The notes below the pieces were generated by a model that saw nothing but the letters and a program-made list of their open reading frames with translations, had not been told where the DNA came from and ran no database searches. A stretch of 64,000 nucleotides of DNA from Spirosoma sp. KUDC1026 (lineage in GTDB: Bacteria > Bacteroidota > Bacteroidia > Cytophagales > Spirosomataceae). The stretch lies in assembly GCF_013375035.1 (NCBI RefSeq), contig NZ_CP056032.1:5730291-5794290 (forward strand), written 5' to 3'. Within the stretch, counting starts at the first letter, position 1. Every line of letters begins with the position of its first letter. A program made the translations under genes and the position numbers. This document shows positions 7,922 to 17,183 of the stretch, piece by piece.

Positions 7922-9178
7922 TTATTCTGTCAGTAATTTGTCGATTAGCCGATTGAATTCATCCACGTATTGATCGTAGTATTTACCCGTTCCGGGACCA
8001 GAAAAACCCGTATGAATATGCCGCACCTGCCCTTTTTTGTCGACGAAAATAGTCGTGGGGAAAGCAACAACGGCGTTCAGCTCGGGGAGAGATTTGGCCG
8101 CTTCTGTTTTGTTGTTTGTGCCGGCCAGCGCAACCGGGTAATCGATGGCGAACCGGCTTTTCATCCGTTCAATTTTAGGACCGGACACCGCCATGTCCGC
8201 CGAGCGCTCGAATGACAGGCCAATGATTTCGACCCCTCGCTTTTTGTTACGCTTGTACCACGGACTCAGAAAATTAGTTTCGTCCATGCAGTTTGGGCAC
8301 CAGGAGCCCATGATCTGAATAACCGTTACTTTACCTTTGAACTGAGGATCGGACAGCGATACGGTCTTGCCATCGGGCGTTGGGAATGAGAAATTCAGCG
8401 TTTTAGCACCGGGTTTCAGATAGGTCAGCTTAGCCGGATCGGGCAGTTCCGCTTTGGGGTCCAGCCTGGCTACCCACGAATCGTATCCGGCAATACCGGC
8501 CCACATCCCCCCCCTCAGCGATTGGTCGGCCGAATTGTATTTAGCTTTGAAGAGAAACACGTGCGAGCCATCAAAGCAGGACAGAAACAGACTATCGCCC
8601 ACTACGTTGCCATCCAGATAGCGATAGTCGCCCGTGGGTGTCAGGAACGTACCGGCTACGCGGTTTCCTTTCTGATCGAATATACCAACAGCATTGACCG
8701 TATCGACCTTGCCGCTTTTGTTACCAAATTCAGTAGCCCATTTGCCGGTCAGGCTTGTAGCGGCCTGTTTGCTATCTGGTACAAACCGATACGTATCGCC
8801 CAGCCTGGCTTCAAAAGGTAAACTCTGGTATTGCTTTGTCGCCTGCCGCCGACGCCAGACACCCCGCAGCGTTCCGGACGTATTCTCATCTATCTTTGCC
8901 ACCAGTTCTGAATCGAACAGCGACATGGGAATGTAAATCGAATCACCTTTTACGGTGGCCGCATCCATAGGTAGTTTTTCATTGCCGTTGACAGCCATAA
9001 CGGTATAGGTATCTGCCTGACTGGTTTTCTGCACTAACAGGCCGAACGGAAGAATACCGCCACGGGTTTTCAACGTGGCTCGGTAGGTACCGGATTGAAG
9101 AGTTGCCGGTTTCGACTGGCCTGCGCAACCTGTGAGTGTAATGAACAGCGCGCTGGCTGCAAGGAAGAGCTTTTTCAT
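7922..9178 (-). CDS. TlpA-like thioredoxin-fold lipoprotein
   Basis: This is a 418-residue exported protein. The start at 9178 gives a lipoprotein signal 'MKKLFLAASALFITLTGCAG'; the frame stays open upstream, but only without a credible signal. The N-terminal half (about 30-250) is beta-rich and matches the unassigned N-terminal region of Bacteroidetes TlpA proteins. The C-terminal half is a TlpA/AhpC-like thioredoxin domain with the redox motif 'GSWCPNCMDE' at about residue 290 and a later 'VVAFPTTIFVDKKGQV' cis-proline strand. It should reduce or isomerise disulfides at the outer or inner membrane surface. It diverges from rsmH across 54 bases. Confidence 0.85.
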   Translation of the reverse strand: MKKLFLAASALFITLTGCAGQSKPATLQSGTYRATLKTRGGILPFGLLVQKTSQADTYTVMAVNGNEKLPMDAATVKGDSIYIPMSLFDSELVAKIDENTSGTLRGVWRRRQATKQYQSLPFEARLGDTYRFVPDSKQAATSLTGKWATEFGNKSGKVDTVNAVGIFDQKGNRVAGTFLTPTGDYRYLDGNVVGDSLFLSCFDGSHVFLFKAKYNSADQSLRGGMWAGIAGYDSWVARLDPKAELPDPAKLTYLKPGAKTLNFSFPTPDGKTVSLSDPQFKGKVTVIQIMGSWCPNCMDETNFLSPWYKRNKKRGVEIIGLSFERSADMAVSGPKIERMKSRFAIDYPVALAGTNNKTEAAKSLPELNAVVAFPTTIFVDKKGQVRHIHTGFSGPGTGKYYDQYVDEFNRLIDKLLTE

Positions 9179-9194
9179 ACCACAAAAGAACGAA

Positions 9195-9202
9195 TACGTT
9201 TG
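9195..9202 (+). promoter_or_regulatory. Putative rsmH -7 box (TACGTTTG)
   Basis: TACGTTTG is a full match to TAnnTTTG, 30 bases before the rsmH start, in the short gap to the divergent TlpA gene. The region 21-24 bases upstream is T-rich but lacks a clear TTG. Confidence 0.45.
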
Positions 9203-9232
9203 TAACGAGCACTGTATAAGCTTAGTTTCTGA

Positions 9233-10144
9233 ATGACCAATTACCACGATCCCGTTTTATTACAGGCCTGTATCGAAGGACTTGACCTGAAGCCCGGCGG
9301 CACTTATGTTGATATTACCTTTGGCGGTGGTGGCCACAGCCGCGAAATTCTGCGGCAGCTTGAAGGAGGTCGCCTGTTCGCTTTTGATCAGGATCCAGAC
9401 GCACGCGCTAACGCCCAGGCCATCGATGATCCGCGTCTTACGTTTGTCGCGTCTAATTTCCGCAACATCAAGCGTTACCTGAAGCTTTACAAAGCCGAAC
9501 AGGTAGACGGTATCCTGGCTGACCTGGGTATTTCATCGCACCAGATCGACACACCCGAGCGGGGTTTCTCAACGCGCTTCGACGCTGACCTGGACATGCG
9601 GATGAACCAGCACGCTGACAAGACAGCACGCGACGTTGTTAACGAATACAGCGAAGCCGACCTGCACCGGATTCTGGGCATGTACGGGGAAATCACCAAC
9701 GCCCGTACGGCCGCCACGGCACTGGTCGCTGCCCGTTCGAACCGTTCGGGGGGCCTGAAGACCGTTAATGATCTGAAAGCAGCCCTACAACGACTTGCTC
9801 CTCGCGGCAAGGAAAATAAATACTTCGCGCAGGTTTTCCAGGCGTTACGTATCGAAGTGAACGAAGAAATGCAGGTGCTGGAAGAGTTTCTGGAACAGGT
9901 GCCGGACATCCTGAAGCCGGGCGGCCGACTGGTTGTCATGTCGTATCACTCGCTGGAAGACCGGCCGGTGAAGAATTTCATCAATAAAGGGAAATTCCAG
10001 GGGGAGGTCGAGAAGGATCTGTTCGGTAATGAGCTGAAACCACTACGTTCGGTAACCCGCAAACCCATCGAAGCAACACCCGACGAGATTGCCCGGAACC
10101 CACGCGCCCGGAGTGCCAAACTGCGTATTGCCGAGAAGATTTAA
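9233..10144 (+). CDS. rsmH: 16S rRNA (cytosine-1402-N4)-methyltransferase RsmH
   Basis: This is a full-length 303-residue RsmH (MraW). The N-terminus 'YHDPVLLQACIEGL' and the SAM-binding 'YVDITFGGGGHSREIL' are followed by 'FDQDPDA', 'DGILADLGISSHQID', 'PERGFSTRFDADLDMRM', 'FQALRIEVNEE' and 'VMSYHSLEDRPVKNF', all family landmarks. It methylates N4 of C1402 in 16S rRNA together with RsmI. In many genomes it lies in the mraZ-ftsL-ftsI division cluster; here it stands alone, between a TlpA gene and a hydrolase gene, with its own promoter-like box. Confidence 0.97.
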   Translation: MTNYHDPVLLQACIEGLDLKPGGTYVDITFGGGGHSREILRQLEGGRLFAFDQDPDARANAQAIDDPRLTFVASNFRNIKRYLKLYKAEQVDGILADLGISSHQIDTPERGFSTRFDADLDMRMNQHADKTARDVVNEYSEADLHRILGMYGEITNARTAATALVAARSNRSGGLKTVNDLKAALQRLAPRGKENKYFAQVFQALRIEVNEEMQVLEEFLEQVPDILKPGGRLVVMSYHSLEDRPVKNFINKGKFQGEVEKDLFGNELKPLRSVTRKPIEATPDEIARNPRARSAKLRIAEKI

Positions 10145-10268
10145 CGAGCTATTCTGGTTCGTAAGCTGGCCCATGAAACTAGGTGGGCCACTCGAGAGAT
10201 CGGTCAGTCAAGGCTACGTTTGGCCTATCGCTGAAGGAATCTTTGAAACAGCTCAGCGAATCGTTCCC

Positions 10269-11651
10269 TCAGTCAACCCTTTTCCACTCAAAGCGCTGGC
10301 CATTCTCCTGGATAACGCAGCTAATCACTTTCCCCGATGAATCGCGCTGGAACGTCATACGGCTGTTATACATCTGGGGGAAAAAATGGTCCACTTTACT
10401 GGCATACAAAGCCAGTTCCGGCAGTTGATTCGGGTGATGCCCCAGGGAATACAAGCGGCCATCCCGCAAGACGACATTCGCTCCGTAACCGCTTGGTTGG
10501 TCGGCCACGTAGCGGCCAACGTATTGCTCTAACTGCTTCTGTTCTAGAACGACCTCCTGCTTGGGTAGCCACAGCTCATCAGGCATCCCAAAGACAATGA
10601 CCGATAAGCTTTGCACGATGGGAAATAGTGAATCACCGTAATTGCCGAAATTGTTGAACAGGATGATAGTGAGCTCTTCCTTCGGATAGTGCACAAACTC
10701 AGACATAAATCCTGGATAGCCGCCACTGTGGCGCAGGTATGGTTTGCCACCAAATTGATCGTTTTGCCAGCCGTAGCCGTAGCCGTTCAGGCGGGGCGTA
10801 AAAGCCAGCTGCCAGGAATGAGCCGATAGCAGCTGCCGGTTGGTAACGGCTTTGGCCCACCGCAGCATGTCGCCCGTGGTGCTGTAGAGCCCCCCCGCGG
10901 CATACAAAACAGTCGAGTCAGGGTGGGGATATGGAGAAGAATACCTAGCTGTCAAGGTATCGTAGCCAAAAGCTCGGCTCTGGGCGGGGAGGTTGATGAA
11001 ATCGAAGCCCGACTGGCTCATCCCCAGCGGTTGCAAGATCAGCTCGCGCATGCTCTGCTCATAGGACTTCCCCGTGACTTTCTCAATGACCAGACCGAGC
11101 AGAAAATAGCCTGAGTTACAATAGCTGAATTGCTTACCCGGACTAAACGACATCGGTTTGTCCCGGATGATATCGACGATACGTTCTTTAGGAACCGGAT
11201 GGCAGACCAGCGCGGAGTCGGCTTCATCAATCAGCTCCGTGTAGTTGAACAATCCCGAGGTATGGGTCAGCAACTGATGAAGGGTAATCGAATCCCCTTT
11301 GGCAAAACCAGGTAGGTACTGGCTTAACTTGTCATCGATGGATAATTTCCCCTGCTCCTGTAGCTTCAGGATCAACGCGGCTGTGAATGATTTGGTAATC
11401 GACAGCAGAGGGAAGCGGGTAGTCGTATCATTAGGCGCTTTGGTAGCAACATGGCGGATTCCGTAAGCTTTATGGAATAACACCGTCCCCCGATGAAGCA
11501 CCAGCGCAACGCCATTAAAGCGGTCTTCCCGGTAAGCCGCCGTAAGGTATTGATCTACTTGCTGGGGAATTTTTCCAGTACTCGGTGACTGGGTTAAGAG
11601 AGAAAATAAGGGTAACAGGCTCGTCAGCAGCAGCGAACAAATCGTCTTCAT
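10269..11651 (-). CDS. Beta-lactamase-family serine hydrolase (S12-like)
   Basis: This 460-residue protein has a signal peptide (about 1-21) and a class C/S12 penicillin-binding fold. Catalytic motifs are S84-I-T-K87 ('LLSITKSF'), Y177-C-N179 ('FSYCNSGY') and 'LRHSGGYPGF' as the HxG-type third motif. A C-terminal domain of about 100 residues ('VGRYVADQPSGYG') is the DUF3471-like tail seen in esterase or peptidase members. It probably acts on D-amino-acid peptides or esters in the periplasm; a role as true antibiotic beta-lactamase is not shown. An AraC-type regulator lies just upstream on the same strand, 69 bases away, and may control it. Confidence 0.85.
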   Translation of the reverse strand: MKTICSLLLTSLLPLFSLLTQSPSTGKIPQQVDQYLTAAYREDRFNGVALVLHRGTVLFHKAYGIRHVATKAPNDTTTRFPLLSITKSFTAALILKLQEQGKLSIDDKLSQYLPGFAKGDSITLHQLLTHTSGLFNYTELIDEADSALVCHPVPKERIVDIIRDKPMSFSPGKQFSYCNSGYFLLGLVIEKVTGKSYEQSMRELILQPLGMSQSGFDFINLPAQSRAFGYDTLTARYSSPYPHPDSTVLYAAGGLYSTTGDMLRWAKAVTNRQLLSAHSWQLAFTPRLNGYGYGWQNDQFGGKPYLRHSGGYPGFMSEFVHYPKEELTIILFNNFGNYGDSLFPIVQSLSVIVFGMPDELWLPKQEVVLEQKQLEQYVGRYVADQPSGYGANVVLRDGRLYSLGHHPNQLPELALYASKVDHFFPQMYNSRMTFQRDSSGKVISCVIQENGQRFEWKRVD

Positions 11652-11720
11652 GAGTGATTGTTTTAGGGCGCAATACCGTCATGGTTGCTCCTAATAGCTA
11701 CTCAAATCCGGATTTGATCC

Positions 11721-12863
11721 TTATTTCTTCAAATACTGCTCGTTTTGTAGGTACTGCTTGGGGGTTTGTCCGGTCACCCCCCGGAACGCTCGCTGAAAGG
11801 TAGCCTGCGAATTGAAGCCGCAGTCGTAGGCCAGGCCTAGAATAGTTGAGGTTTGATGGGCGGGGTCGAGTAGCTTCGCTTGAAGAGCGGCCACCCGGTA
11901 CTCATTGATGAATGCATTAAAGCTTTTTCCCAGGTGCTGATTTAGGACGGCTGAGATGAGTTTGGGAGCTATACCTAGATGCTTACCTACCCGTTCGACA
12001 GTCAATTCGGCATCCAGGTATAGCCTGTCTTCCTGCATTGCTTGCTGAAGCCGCTGAAGAGTTGTCTCGATCAGACCAGCGGACCGGGCCGGGGTGGGCT
12101 CTTTCCGTTTCTGGGGTTCGAATGTACGTAGTGTGTGTAAATAGCCACGCAACCCAATCCAATAGATGAGCCCGGCCAGAGGAATGTAGAGCGGATAATA
12201 GCCTACTCTATTAAGCAGTGTGTTTCGGAAGTCTGGCAACAGGTAAGGAATCAGAAACAGAAGCCATAGTAGTTGAAAGCCGCACCAGACGTTCAGGAGC
12301 GTATGTAGCCAGCGGAGTTGATAGTTAGCTTCCGTTGAAGGGTGTGGATTTATTCGTTTGTGCTGGCTTATCCGGCGTTGGGCTAATCCCAGATAAAACG
12401 TTAGTGATAGCCAGCCGGGAATATCGACCAACGTATCGTAGCCATTTTTAAGGTCGGCCCACCACCCCCGGTTTTCGTAGCTAGTTAAGCCCGTCCATAG
12501 GGCAATTAGGTACACCCAGATAATGCCTTGTTTACTGATATCGAGTATAGCGGGGAGAAAATGCAGTTGCTGTCGGCGGCCGAGTTGGAAGTTGGGATCA
12601 AGCGAGGCTTTGGTATAGAAGTAAATGATCGGTCCAACAGGCATGACGATAATCAGGGGGACCAAATCGAGCATCGTACTGGTCCACTGATTCAGGGGTA
12701 CGCCGATAGAGAAGCAGGCCGCGGCCAGTATTGCCATCAAAGCGGCCAGCAATCGGTTGGCAAGCGAATTACCCTGCCGGTTTCGCCAGAGGAGAACTGC
12801 CAGAATAACCCCTTGCAGAGAACCTAGTAGAATAAGCAGATCGAAAAAGGATACATTCATCAT
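11721..12863 (-). CDS. Membrane-anchored AraC family regulator
   Basis: This 380-residue protein has an N-terminal membrane module of about seven hydrophobic segments (about 5-235) and a C-terminal AraC DNA-binding domain (about 285-375). The latter has the helix-turn-helix 'VERVGKHLGIAPKLISAVLN' and the second motif 'YDCGFNSQATFQRAFRGVTG'. It looks like the common Bacteroidetes 7TM-HTH_18 sensor-regulator that detects a ligand in the membrane or periplasm. The start chosen is the ATG at 12863 (MMNVSFFDLL); a GTG 18 bases upstream is possible. The neighbouring hydrolase gene is the obvious candidate target. Confidence 0.85.
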   Translation of the reverse strand: MMNVSFFDLLILLGSLQGVILAVLLWRNRQGNSLANRLLAALMAILAAACFSIGVPLNQWTSTMLDLVPLIIVMPVGPIIYFYTKASLDPNFQLGRRQQLHFLPAILDISKQGIIWVYLIALWTGLTSYENRGWWADLKNGYDTLVDIPGWLSLTFYLGLAQRRISQHKRINPHPSTEANYQLRWLHTLLNVWCGFQLLWLLFLIPYLLPDFRNTLLNRVGYYPLYIPLAGLIYWIGLRGYLHTLRTFEPQKRKEPTPARSAGLIETTLQRLQQAMQEDRLYLDAELTVERVGKHLGIAPKLISAVLNQHLGKSFNAFINEYRVAALQAKLLDPAHQTSTILGLAYDCGFNSQATFQRAFRGVTGQTPKQYLQNEQYLKK

Positions 12864-13126
12864 TAGATGAGCAGGAAGCACTCACTTTCTAAACAGGATA
12901 GTCTTGGCTACCTACTTAATCCCGCACGGTTTTCTGAAGAATTATAAGTGGTCTCAATTGAGGATTAGCTTCTTTAAGTAGTCCCGTAATCATTCTGCAA
13001 AATGATACATTCAAGTGATGTAATGACTCTTCATTGTCTCATTGGGAAGCCTTAAAACCTGGTAGTAAGTAACGGAGCTAATCTGGCTTCTATCCGGTGG
13101 CAATGCTGCTGATTTGTGAGCCATGC

Positions 13127-13402
13127 CTAGTTATCGTGCAGACGCCGGTTCGCCTGCAGTTGCTGAGCCAGCTCGTCAATCAACTCCTGTTGAGTCTGTA
13201 TTTTCTTTTCGTATCGATTGACCATTGCCTGCTGTTTTTGCCAGCCCACCCGATTCAATTCTTCTAACTGATTCATTCGGTTAGTCAATGTCTGAATCGT
13301 TCGCTGCTGATCGGCCGCTTTCTCTCGCATTGAATCCATCCGTCGTTGAAGCAATCCAGCTGCACCCATTATCACCATCACAATCATTCCCACTATGAGC
13401 AT
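13127..13402 (-). CDS. Small membrane-anchored coiled-coil protein
   Basis: This predicted 91-residue protein has one N-terminal transmembrane helix ('MLIVGMIVMVIMGAAGLL') and then a heptad-rich, Gln-rich helix to the end ('REKAADQQRTIQTLTNRMNQ...'). No family is recognised. The ATG at 13402 is preferred over an in-frame TTG two codons upstream. It is not adjacent to any same-strand partner. The 263-base gap between it and the AraC gene shows no clear feature. Confidence 0.55.
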   Translation of the reverse strand: MLIVGMIVMVIMGAAGLLQRRMDSMREKAADQQRTIQTLTNRMNQLEELNRVGWQKQQAMVNRYEKKIQTQQELIDELAQQLQANRRLHDN

Positions 13403-13580
13403 AGCCAAATATGCGTAAGTTTCTCGCTTTACAACAGGTGTTAAACAGATATTTAAGACCTATTCTGATGTAAGGCGAATAAAAGTTAGTTGCTGCAATG
13501 TCGAGGATGAGCAACAAAGGTCGAACAAACACCCTACTCATCCTGTATACTACACAAAAACAAATTCAATCTCTCCGATC

Positions 13581-13793
13581 ATGAGCAAGACCCGCAAAGA
13601 CCGCTCGGACATCCAAGTTGGTAATCTGGAAAAGAAACACGACTTAGTACCAGGAACTGTCCGTAACCCTGACCAAACGGATGCTCGCTCCGATAAGGAG
13701 CTAGGTAATCTTCAGCGTGAGTATGGCGAAGAAGCGTTAAAGAGCACGCTTGACGCAGACAACCAGTCTTTGCCAGACGAACCAACCGACTAG
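13581..13793 (+). CDS. Small hydrophilic hypothetical protein
   Basis: This predicted 70-residue protein is very rich in Asp, Glu, Lys, Asn and Gln, with no hydrophobic segment and no cysteine ('MSKTRKDRSDIQVGNLEKKH'). It looks intrinsically disordered, in the manner of small stress- or desiccation-linked proteins, but no family is recognised. It has a plain ATG and lies alone between divergent and downstream genes. Coding status rests on frame length and composition only. Confidence 0.5.
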   Translation: MSKTRKDRSDIQVGNLEKKHDLVPGTVRNPDQTDARSDKELGNLQREYGEEALKSTLDADNQSLPDEPTD

Positions 13794-13947
13794 GCGGTCG
13801 CTGGCTTAGTACGTAGAGAGCTGGGTATATTGGGGAAGGGGCGGTAAAACAACTTTATCTTCCCCTATTCCAATCAATACTTTTTTTCCGGCAGTTCAGA
13901 CTGTAGTTTTGGTGCATATCGCCCCACCCGTACACGTATAATCGATC

Positions 13948-15489
13948 ATGCTTGCCAAAACCTATGGCGCTGCCGTTTATGGCGTCAATGCCAGCCTTAT
14001 TACTATTGAAGTCGTTGTTGCTCAGGGACTCCACTTTCATCTGGTCGGTCTGCCCGACAGCGCCGTTAAGGAAAGTGAGCAACGCGTCGAAGCTTCTCTT
14101 AAATTTTTCGGTTACCGAATGCCCCGGCAGAAGGTAGTCGTCAACCTGGCCCCCGCCGATGTGCGCAAGGAAGGGTCAGCCTACGATTTGCCGATTGCGC
14201 TTTGCGTCCTACAAGCTTCCGAACAGATCAGTACCAAACGCAGCCTGGAAGATTACGTTATCATGGGCGAGTTAGCCCTCGACGGTACGCTACGTCCTAT
14301 CAAGGGTGTCCTTCCTATTGCCATCGAAGCGCGAAAGCGGGGTTACAAAGGGTTTGTCCTGCCCACCGAGAATGCGCAGGAAGCGGCCATTGTCAACAAC
14401 CTGGATGTGATCGGCGTAACAAACATGCAGGAAGCCGTCGAGTTTTTTGAAGGCAAGAAAGATATTGATCCGGTGGTAAGCGACACGCGCGATCTATTCC
14501 TGAGCCAGATCAACGCGTATGACGTTGATTTCTCACACGTGCAAGGACAGGAAAACATCAAGCGAGCGCTGGAGATTGCGGCTGCTGGTGGGCACAATGT
14601 CATTATGATTGGTCCGCCGGGAGCAGGCAAGACGATGCTGGCCAAACGTCTGCCAACCATTCTGCCTCCGCTCACCTTGCAGGAAGCGCTGGAAACAACC
14701 AAAATTCATTCGGTAGCGGGCAAGCTGGGTACCAGGGCCAATCTGATTGCGACCCGGCCGTATCGCGCTCCCCACCATACTATTTCCGACGCGGCTCTGG
14801 TAGGTGGCGGTAGTTTTCCGCAACCGGGCGAAATTTCCCTGGCGCATAACGGCGTACTGTTCCTCGATGAGTTGCCCGAGTTCAAACGCTCGGCGCTGGA
14901 AGTGATGCGTCAGCCGCTCGAAGATCGGAAAGTGAGTATCTCGCGGGCCAAATGGGCGGTGGAGTTTCCGGCCAGTTTTATGCTCATCGCCAGCATGAAT
15001 CCCTGCCCCTGCGGCTATTACAACCACCCCGAAAAAGAATGCGTCTGCGGGCCGGGCGTCGTTCAGAAATACCTGGCCAAAATCAGCGGCCCCCTCCTCG
15101 ACCGAATTGATCTGCACGTTGAGGTGACACCCGTATCGTTTGATCAGATGACTGCCAACCGACCTGCCGAGTCCAGCGAGATCATCCGGGAGCGGGTCAT
15201 CCGGGCGCGGGAATTGCAGACGGCTCGCTTTGCCGAACAACCAGGAATTTATTCCAACGCTATGATGCCTTCGCAGATGGTGAAAGAGATTTGTCAGATC
15301 AATGATGCCGGGCGGGCCCTGCTCAAAACGGCAATGGTACGTTTGGGGCTCTCCGCCCGCGCCTACGACCGGATCCTGAAGGTATCGCGTACGATTGCCG
15401 ATCTGGCGGGCACGGAGGAAATACGTATCGAACACTTGGCCGAAGCCATTCAATATCGCAGTCTGGACCGGGAGAGTTGGGCTGGTTAA
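13948..15489 (+). CDS. comM: YifB/ComM family Mg-chelatase-like AAA+ ATPase
   Basis: This 513-residue protein has the three-part ComM layout: an N-terminal Lon-protease-like ChlI domain ('HLVGLPDSAVKESEQRVEAS'), a Mg-chelatase AAA+ core with Walker A GPPGAGKT (222-229), Walker B 'VLFLDELPEF', sensor 'ASMNPCPCGY' and two Cys pairs, and the C-terminal lid ('ARAYDRILKVSRTIADL'). ComM is a hexameric helicase that promotes branch migration during natural transformation; in other bacteria its role is less clear. It appears to be a single-gene unit. Confidence 0.93.
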   Translation: MLAKTYGAAVYGVNASLITIEVVVAQGLHFHLVGLPDSAVKESEQRVEASLKFFGYRMPRQKVVVNLAPADVRKEGSAYDLPIALCVLQASEQISTKRSLEDYVIMGELALDGTLRPIKGVLPIAIEARKRGYKGFVLPTENAQEAAIVNNLDVIGVTNMQEAVEFFEGKKDIDPVVSDTRDLFLSQINAYDVDFSHVQGQENIKRALEIAAAGGHNVIMIGPPGAGKTMLAKRLPTILPPLTLQEALETTKIHSVAGKLGTRANLIATRPYRAPHHTISDAALVGGGSFPQPGEISLAHNGVLFLDELPEFKRSALEVMRQPLEDRKVSISRAKWAVEFPASFMLIASMNPCPCGYYNHPEKECVCGPGVVQKYLAKISGPLLDRIDLHVEVTPVSFDQMTANRPAESSEIIRERVIRARELQTARFAEQPGIYSNAMMPSQMVKEICQINDAGRALLKTAMVRLGLSARAYDRILKVSRTIADLAGTEEIRIEHLAEAIQYRSLDRESWAG

Positions 15490-15636
15490 TACTTGACTAT
15501 TAATACCATACGATCTTTTTATAACCGATTACTATAAATTAGTTCTTTTTCGCAGAATTGTTGCGATAGTTTGTGGCTCAACCTTGTCGGCTTGGTTTTC
15601 AGCGGTTGAGAACTAGTCGGCGTTTTCCGAAATCAT

Positions 15637-16632
15637 ATGCACAAACTCTTCAACACTGCTCTGATTGCCAGTCTCCTGTTCCTGGCAGGCTGCTTGGATC
15701 ACCGCGAATTGACCTCCCCTTCTCAACTCCGGGTAGAAGACTACGCCACCGGTCTGGCGGGTCCTCTTGGTATGGCTATGGACCCCAAAGGTCAGCTCTG
15801 GGTTACGGAAGTAGCCACCGGGCGGGTTTCTGTTGTTACGCCCGACGGAAAGAGTTATCCCGCTATTACCGGATTTACGGTTGCCCTGAGTCCGGAAAAC
15901 ATGCCCGACGGTCTCAATCACCTGGCCTATCGCGACGGCTGGCTGTACATTTTGCATGGCGTCGACGATAAGCTGTACAAAGTGAACGTCAGTTCGTTCA
16001 AACCCGGCGATCAGCCGATGATGGCCAGCAGCCTGGCCAGCGAGCCTATCGGCCAGTTTGTCGTCGACTATAAGTTTGCGGAAGATACCGGCGAGTCGAA
16101 CCTGTATAACCTCACGTTTGCGCCCAACGGCGACATGTTTATTGCCGACGCAGCCGCCAATGCCGTTATTAAACGGACGCCATCTGGCACACTGAGCGTT
16201 TTAGCCCCCATTCCGGGAATACCGAATCCGACGGCGGTTGGCCCACCCAACGTGCAGGCGGTACCCACCGGCGTGGCATTCGACGGGCAGAAACTGCTGG
16301 TAACAACGCTGCTTGGCTTTCCTTTTCCAGCGGGTAAAGCCCGGATTTATCAAGTTGACATGGCTGGCAACGTATCATTGTTTCAGGAAGGTTATACCAG
16401 CTTAGTCGATATTCTGCTGGGCGCCGACAAACGACCAATCGTTCTGAGCGTAGCGCAGTTTGGCCAGATGGGTCCAACGCCGAACACAGGTACGATTACC
16501 CAGTTTGCCAGCGGGCAAAACACTACGTTGCTCAGCGGCCTGAACCTACCGACCGATCTGGAAGCCGGAGCCGCCAACACGTTTTATATGACTAGCCTGG
16601 GTTCGGGTAAAATCCAGAAGATTACGTATTAA
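15637..16632 (+). CDS. ScyD/ScyE-like beta-propeller lipoprotein
   Basis: This 331-residue exported protein has the lipobox 'LLFLAGCLD' (Cys 19). The mature part is made of repeated propeller blades: 'LGMAMDPKGQLWVTEVATGR', 'LNHLAYRDGWLYILHG', 'YNLTFAPNGDMFIADAAANA' and 'PTGVAFDGQKLLVTTLLG'. The pattern matches the ScyD/ScyE family, named from cyanobacterial scytonemin clusters but widespread in Bacteroidetes without that pathway. A surface sugar- or ligand-binding propeller is likely; no enzyme activity can be assigned. A strong terminator follows. Confidence 0.75.
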   Translation: MHKLFNTALIASLLFLAGCLDHRELTSPSQLRVEDYATGLAGPLGMAMDPKGQLWVTEVATGRVSVVTPDGKSYPAITGFTVALSPENMPDGLNHLAYRDGWLYILHGVDDKLYKVNVSSFKPGDQPMMASSLASEPIGQFVVDYKFAEDTGESNLYNLTFAPNGDMFIADAAANAVIKRTPSGTLSVLAPIPGIPNPTAVGPPNVQAVPTGVAFDGQKLLVTTLLGFPFPAGKARIYQVDMAGNVSLFQEGYTSLVDILLGADKRPIVLSVAQFGQMGPTPNTGTITQFASGQNTTLLSGLNLPTDLEAGAANTFYMTSLGSGKIQKITY

Positions 16633-16657
16633 CCCGTTCCAGTTGTTAGTTTTTATC

Positions 16658-16698
16658 GTGCCGACGTCTTATAAGAAGAACGTCGGCACTTTTTTTTT
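16658..16698 (+). terminator. Intrinsic terminator
   Basis: The ten-base stem GTGCCGACGT / ACGTCGGCAC (16658-16667 and 16680-16689) with a 12-base loop is followed by nine T residues. It ends the propeller lipoprotein transcript. Confidence 0.9.
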
Positions 16699-16831
16699 CG
16701 GGATTTACGGAACGTGAGTAGCGTTATTCTGGTACCAACAAATGTTGCCTTATGCATCTGAAGCTTGAGACCCAACTCCACGATTGACCGATACAAATAG
16801 GGTGCTTACGATTTTTTCGTCTGCCCGTTAA

Positions 16832-17017
16832 ACTTGTTTTGTTCCTGCGGCCTTCCGTGAAGCCGAGCCCGTCAGGGCAATTCGCTTTGAACCTTACGCA
16901 GACGACGATGTACTCGCTAATTTCTTCACGAATGTTCGTGATAGCAGCCAGGAAATTTCGGCTAAAGCAGGAGTTGAGAAGAGCAGTACTACTGGTACGT
17001 TAGAAAAATACACGTAA
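16832..17017 (+). pseudogene. Possible gene remnant in a 551-base gap
   Basis: A frame of 61 codons runs between two stops with protein-like composition ('VRAIRFEPYADDDVLANFF') but has no ATG, GTG or TTG start. It may be a decayed C-terminal fragment or chance. The rest of the gap 16633-17183 holds the terminator at 16658, no other recognisable feature to about 17060, and then the promoter of the OmpA-type gene. Confidence 0.2.
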
Positions 17018-17066
17018 GTATATTTACCTGATAGTCAGACTTTTTTCACAGCAATTGGGGAGTTTG

Positions 17067-17098
17067 TTGACCATTTCGGTTAGAAATTCTTATTTTTG
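17067..17098 (+). promoter_or_regulatory. Promoter of the OmpA-type lipoprotein gene
   Basis: TTG at 17067-17069 and TATTTTTG at 17091-17098 are separated by 21 bases, the same spacing as at the tRNA promoter, and match the Bacteroidetes -33/-7 pattern. The leader to the start codon is about 80 bases. Confidence 0.7.
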
Positions 17099-17183
17099 TG
17101 GAATGGTTTAGCCTGCTCACTGGGGTGAATACCAGTCAAACCTAACTTTTCGTTACCCTTCTAACAAGTCCAAAATTAATTGT

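Noticed and set aside
9233..10144. Start of a division and cell-wall (dcw) gene cluster
   Set aside because: No mraZ, ftsL, ftsI or mur gene adjoins rsmH; it is an isolated gene here.
10269..11651. Antibiotic-resistance beta-lactamase
   Set aside because: The fold and catalytic motifs are shared by many esterases and D-peptidases, and the C-terminal DUF3471-like tail is not typical of resistance enzymes.
14533..15453. 306-codon minus-strand frame opposite comM
   Set aside because: Antisense shadow of a clear AAA+ gene; no motif in the translation.
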